Positions 62,006 through 64,000 of a stretch of 64,000 nt of DNA are shown piece after piece. The position numbers were made by a program, and so were the translations under genes. How positions within the stretch are numbered: position 1 is the first letter of the stretch; every line of letters begins with the position of its first letter. Source of the stretch: Flavobacterium sp. ASW18X (GTDB taxonomy: Bacteria > Bacteroidota > Bacteroidia > Flavobacteriales > Flavobacteriaceae); the NCBI RefSeq assembly GCF_005144745.1, contig NZ_SWKK01000010.1, positions 1-64,000 of the forward strand, given 5' to 3'. The notes under the pieces were generated by a model. The model was not told the DNA's origin and did no database searches. It saw only the letters and a list, made by a program, of their open reading frames with translations.

Positions 62006-63304
62006 ATGAAGTATTACAGCTTAAATAACAACCAGCATACCGCAACTTTTAGAGAGGCAGTAATCGCAGGGATTGCACCAGATAAAGGGTTGTATTTTCC
62101 AGAAGAAATTACACCACTACCTGAATCTTTTTTTAAGAATATTGAAAACCTATCTAAGGAAGAAATTGCTTTTAATGCCATACATCAATTTGTAAGTGAT
62201 GAAATACCCAATCAAAAACTTAGAGAAATATTAGCAGACGTTTTAGATTTTGATTTCCCTGTAGTACCACTAGAAACTGATATAGCCACATTAGAACTTT
62301 TTCATGGACCTACCATGGCTTTTAAAGATGTTGGTGCTCGTTTTATGGCGAATTGCCTTGGCTATTTTTCTGAAGGTAATGAAGAAGAAGTCACTGTTTT
62401 AGTGGCTACATCTGGTGATACCGGTGGCGCTGTCGCCAACGGATTTCTGGGAGTAAAAGGTGTACAAGTAGTTATCCTTTACCCTAGCGGAAAGGTAAGT
62501 GAGATTCAAGAAAAACAACTGACCACATTAGGTCAAAATATCACAGCAATAGAAGTAGACGGCGTTTTTGACGATTGCCAAAGCATGGTAAAAACTGCAT
62601 TCTTAGATGAAGAAATAACTAGTGTACGCAAGCTTACATCTGCAAACAGTATTAATGTCGCGCGTTGGTTACCGCAATTGTTATATTATCTTTTTGCCTA
62701 TAAACAGGCTAAAAAAGAAGGAAAAGAATTAGTATTTTCTGTACCCTCTGGTAATTTCGGAAATATCTGTGCAGGTATGGTTGCTCAAAAATTGGGTATG
62801 CCTGTCAAAAATTTTGTGGCCTCGACGAACGTAAATGATGTGGTACCACAATTTATGGAGAGTCAAGGTGACTATCAACCTAAACCCTCCATAGCAACTA
62901 TTAGTAACGCTATGGATGTTGGTGACCCTAGTAATTTTATTCGTATTCAAAAATTATATGGCAATCAGTTCAACGAACTTTCAAAAGTTTTTTCTTCCTA
63001 TTCATTTACGGACAAAGAAACTAGAGCTGCCATGAAAAAACTATACCAAGAAACAGGCTATGTAGCAGACCCCCATGGTGCCGTGGGTTACCTAGGTTTA
63101 AAGAAATTTAAGGAGCAACACCCAAATACCTACGGTATATTTTTAGAAACTGCACACCCAGTTAAATTTTTACCCGTTGTACAAGAAACTTTAGGCTTAA
63201 CACCAAAGATACCTGCACAAATAGCAAAAGTTATGGACGGTAAAAAGGTTGCAACTCAATTAAAAACATATGAAGAGTTAAAAGCATTCTTGATAAAAGG
63301 TTAA
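62006..63304 (+). CDS. thrC: Threonine synthase
   Basis: This 432-residue PLP enzyme turns O-phosphohomoserine into threonine. The PLP Lys is in FHGPTMAFKDVGARF, with the phosphate loop ATSGDTGGAVANGF and SANSINVARWLPQ after it, and GNFGNICAG later. Length fits the E. coli-like form. It is the last gene of the thr operon; no obvious terminator was seen before gcvT. Confidence 0.97.
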   Translation: MKYYSLNNNQHTATFREAVIAGIAPDKGLYFPEEITPLPESFFKNIENLSKEEIAFNAIHQFVSDEIPNQKLREILADVLDFDFPVVPLETDIATLELFHGPTMAFKDVGARFMANCLGYFSEGNEEEVTVLVATSGDTGGAVANGFLGVKGVQVVILYPSGKVSEIQEKQLTTLGQNITAIEVDGVFDDCQSMVKTAFLDEEITSVRKLTSANSINVARWLPQLLYYLFAYKQAKKEGKELVFSVPSGNFGNICAGMVAQKLGMPVKNFVASTNVNDVVPQFMESQGDYQPKPSIATISNAMDVGDPSNFIRIQKLYGNQFNELSKVFSSYSFTDKETRAAMKKLYQETGYVADPHGAVGYLGLKKFKEQHPNTYGIFLETAHPVKFLPVVQETLGLTPKIPAQIAKVMDGKKVATQLKTYEELKAFLIKG

Positions 63305-63339
63305 CCAAACATCTGCAATATTTACTTCTTTAGTTTTAA

Positions 63340-63347
63340 TACTTTTG
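63340..63347 (+). promoter_or_regulatory. Predicted -7 box of gcvT
   Basis: TACTTTTG matches TAnnTTTG 21 bases before the gcvT ATG. The -33 TTTG is not clear. Confidence 0.5.
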
Positions 63348-63368
63348 CAGCGACTAATATTGTAACTA

Positions 63369-64000
63369 ATGAAAAAAACTGCCTTAAACGATACACACAT
63401 TGCCTTAGGTGCTAAAATGGTACCTTTTGCAGGCTATGAAATGCCTGTCTCTTATGAAGGTGTAAATGCTGAACACGAAACAGTGCGCCAAAGTGTAGGT
63501 GTATTTGATGTATCGCACATGGGAGAGTTCTTAATTGAAGGCCCTAACGCGCTCGCTCTAATCCAAAAAGTAAGTTCTAATGATGCTAGCAAACTTGCCA
63601 TTGGTAAAGCTCAATATAGTTGCATGCCTAATGAGGCTGGTGGCGTTGTAGATGATTTAATTATATATAAAATTAAGGAAGAAACCTATTTACTAGTAGT
63701 CAACGCAGCTAACATAGCAAAAGACTGGAACCATATATCTGCCTACAATGCAGATTTTGGCGCCACTATGAGGAACATCTCTGAAGATTACTCCCTTTTA
63801 GCTATTCAAGGTCCCAAAGCTGTAGAAGCCATGCAAAGCTTGAGCTCTCATGATTTATCCGCTATTAAATTTTACAATTTTGTGGTAGGTGATTTTGCTG
63901 GCATTGAGCATGTAATTATTTCCGCTACAGGCTATACTGGTTCTGGTGGATTTGAGATTTATTGCAAAAATTCTGAAGTACAACAAGTTTGGGATAAAGT
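63369..64000 (+). CDS. gcvT: Glycine cleavage system T protein (aminomethyltransferase), 5' part
   Basis: The frame starts at ATG 63369 and runs off the window after about 210 codons. The beginning MKKTALNDTHIALGAKMVPF, then YEMPVSYEGVNAEH and FDVSHMGEF, is typical of GcvT, which takes the aminomethyl group from the H protein to tetrahydrofolate. LAIQGPKAVEAMQ and ISATGYTGSGGFEI support this. The rest of the gene lies outside. No other gene of the cleavage system is in the window. Confidence 0.95.
   Translation, partial: MKKTALNDTHIALGAKMVPFAGYEMPVSYEGVNAEHETVRQSVGVFDVSHMGEFLIEGPNALALIQKVSSNDASKLAIGKAQYSCMPNEAGGVVDDLIIYKIKEETYLLVVNAANIAKDWNHISAYNADFGATMRNISEDYSLLAIQGPKAVEAMQSLSSHDLSAIKFYNFVVGDFAGIEHVIISATGYTGSGGFEIYCKNSEVQQVWDK

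Overview
The window is chromosomal DNA of a member of the Bacteroidota, most likely a marine, alga-associated Flavobacteriaceae (a Zobellia/Maribacter/Cellulophaga-like genus; inference). The evidence is the AT-rich sequence, the many lipoprotein signal peptides, promoters of the Bacteroidota type (TTTG, about 19 bases, TAnnTTTG) instead of sigma70 boxes, a fragment of a hybrid two-component sensor propeller, and enzymes for sulfated galactans (sulfatase, formylglycine-generating enzyme, galactosidase-like hydrolase, Leloir genes). No insertion sequence, prophage, rRNA or CRISPR array was seen.

Layout. 0-7.4 kb: a lipoprotein pseudogene with two in-frame stops, a glycerophosphodiester phosphodiesterase lipoprotein, small membrane proteins, a GH3 glucosidase and a DUF5694 protein. 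7.5-19.3 kb: a stress and low-oxygen block (CBS protein, universal stress proteins, HemN, a TonB-like protein, a DUF2490 barrel, then an operon usp - SLC13 transporter - pckA - pfkA - cardiolipin synthase). Five promoters here share a CRP/FNR-type palindrome placed at exactly the same distance from the -7 box, so the block looks like one regulon. 19.3-21.3 kb: galM diverges from a NUDIX-type sugar regulator around a perfect inverted repeat. 21.6-24.7 kb: a RimB-RimK fusion, an RMD1/DUF155 protein, a NUDIX hydrolase and a small secreted protein. 24.7-28.3 kb: polyamine genes (deoxyhypusine-synthase-like, agmatinase, arginine decarboxylase) behind a leader of about 280 bases that looks structured. 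28.4-39.2 kb: galT, galK and a partly decayed galactan locus with two truncated sugar permeases, one fused to a sensor fragment, plus FGE, an alpha/beta hydrolase, a truncated glycoside hydrolase and a sulfatase.

39.2-44.7 kb: a large CheB-CheR-PAS-histidine kinase-receiver protein, the relic of another histidine kinase, and tRNA-Pro and tRNA-Ser. 44.8-58.4 kb: housekeeping genes (PgpH-like HD phosphodiesterase, thiolase, an NlpC/P60-like protein lacking the catalytic Cys, a TPR protein, gyrA, clpC, nnrDE) and a few unknowns. 58.4-64 kb: the threonine operon thrA-thrB-thrC with a newly noticed Thr-rich leader peptide, then the 5' part of gcvT, which runs off the window.

How the genes fit together: sulfatase, FGE and glycoside hydrolase would release galactose, which GalM, GalK and GalT feed into glycolysis. 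PfkA, PckA, the dicarboxylate-type transporter and HemN would let the cell ferment or respire at low oxygen under a CRP/FNR-type regulator that is not encoded in this window. All functional statements rest on motif recognition by eye; no database search was run.
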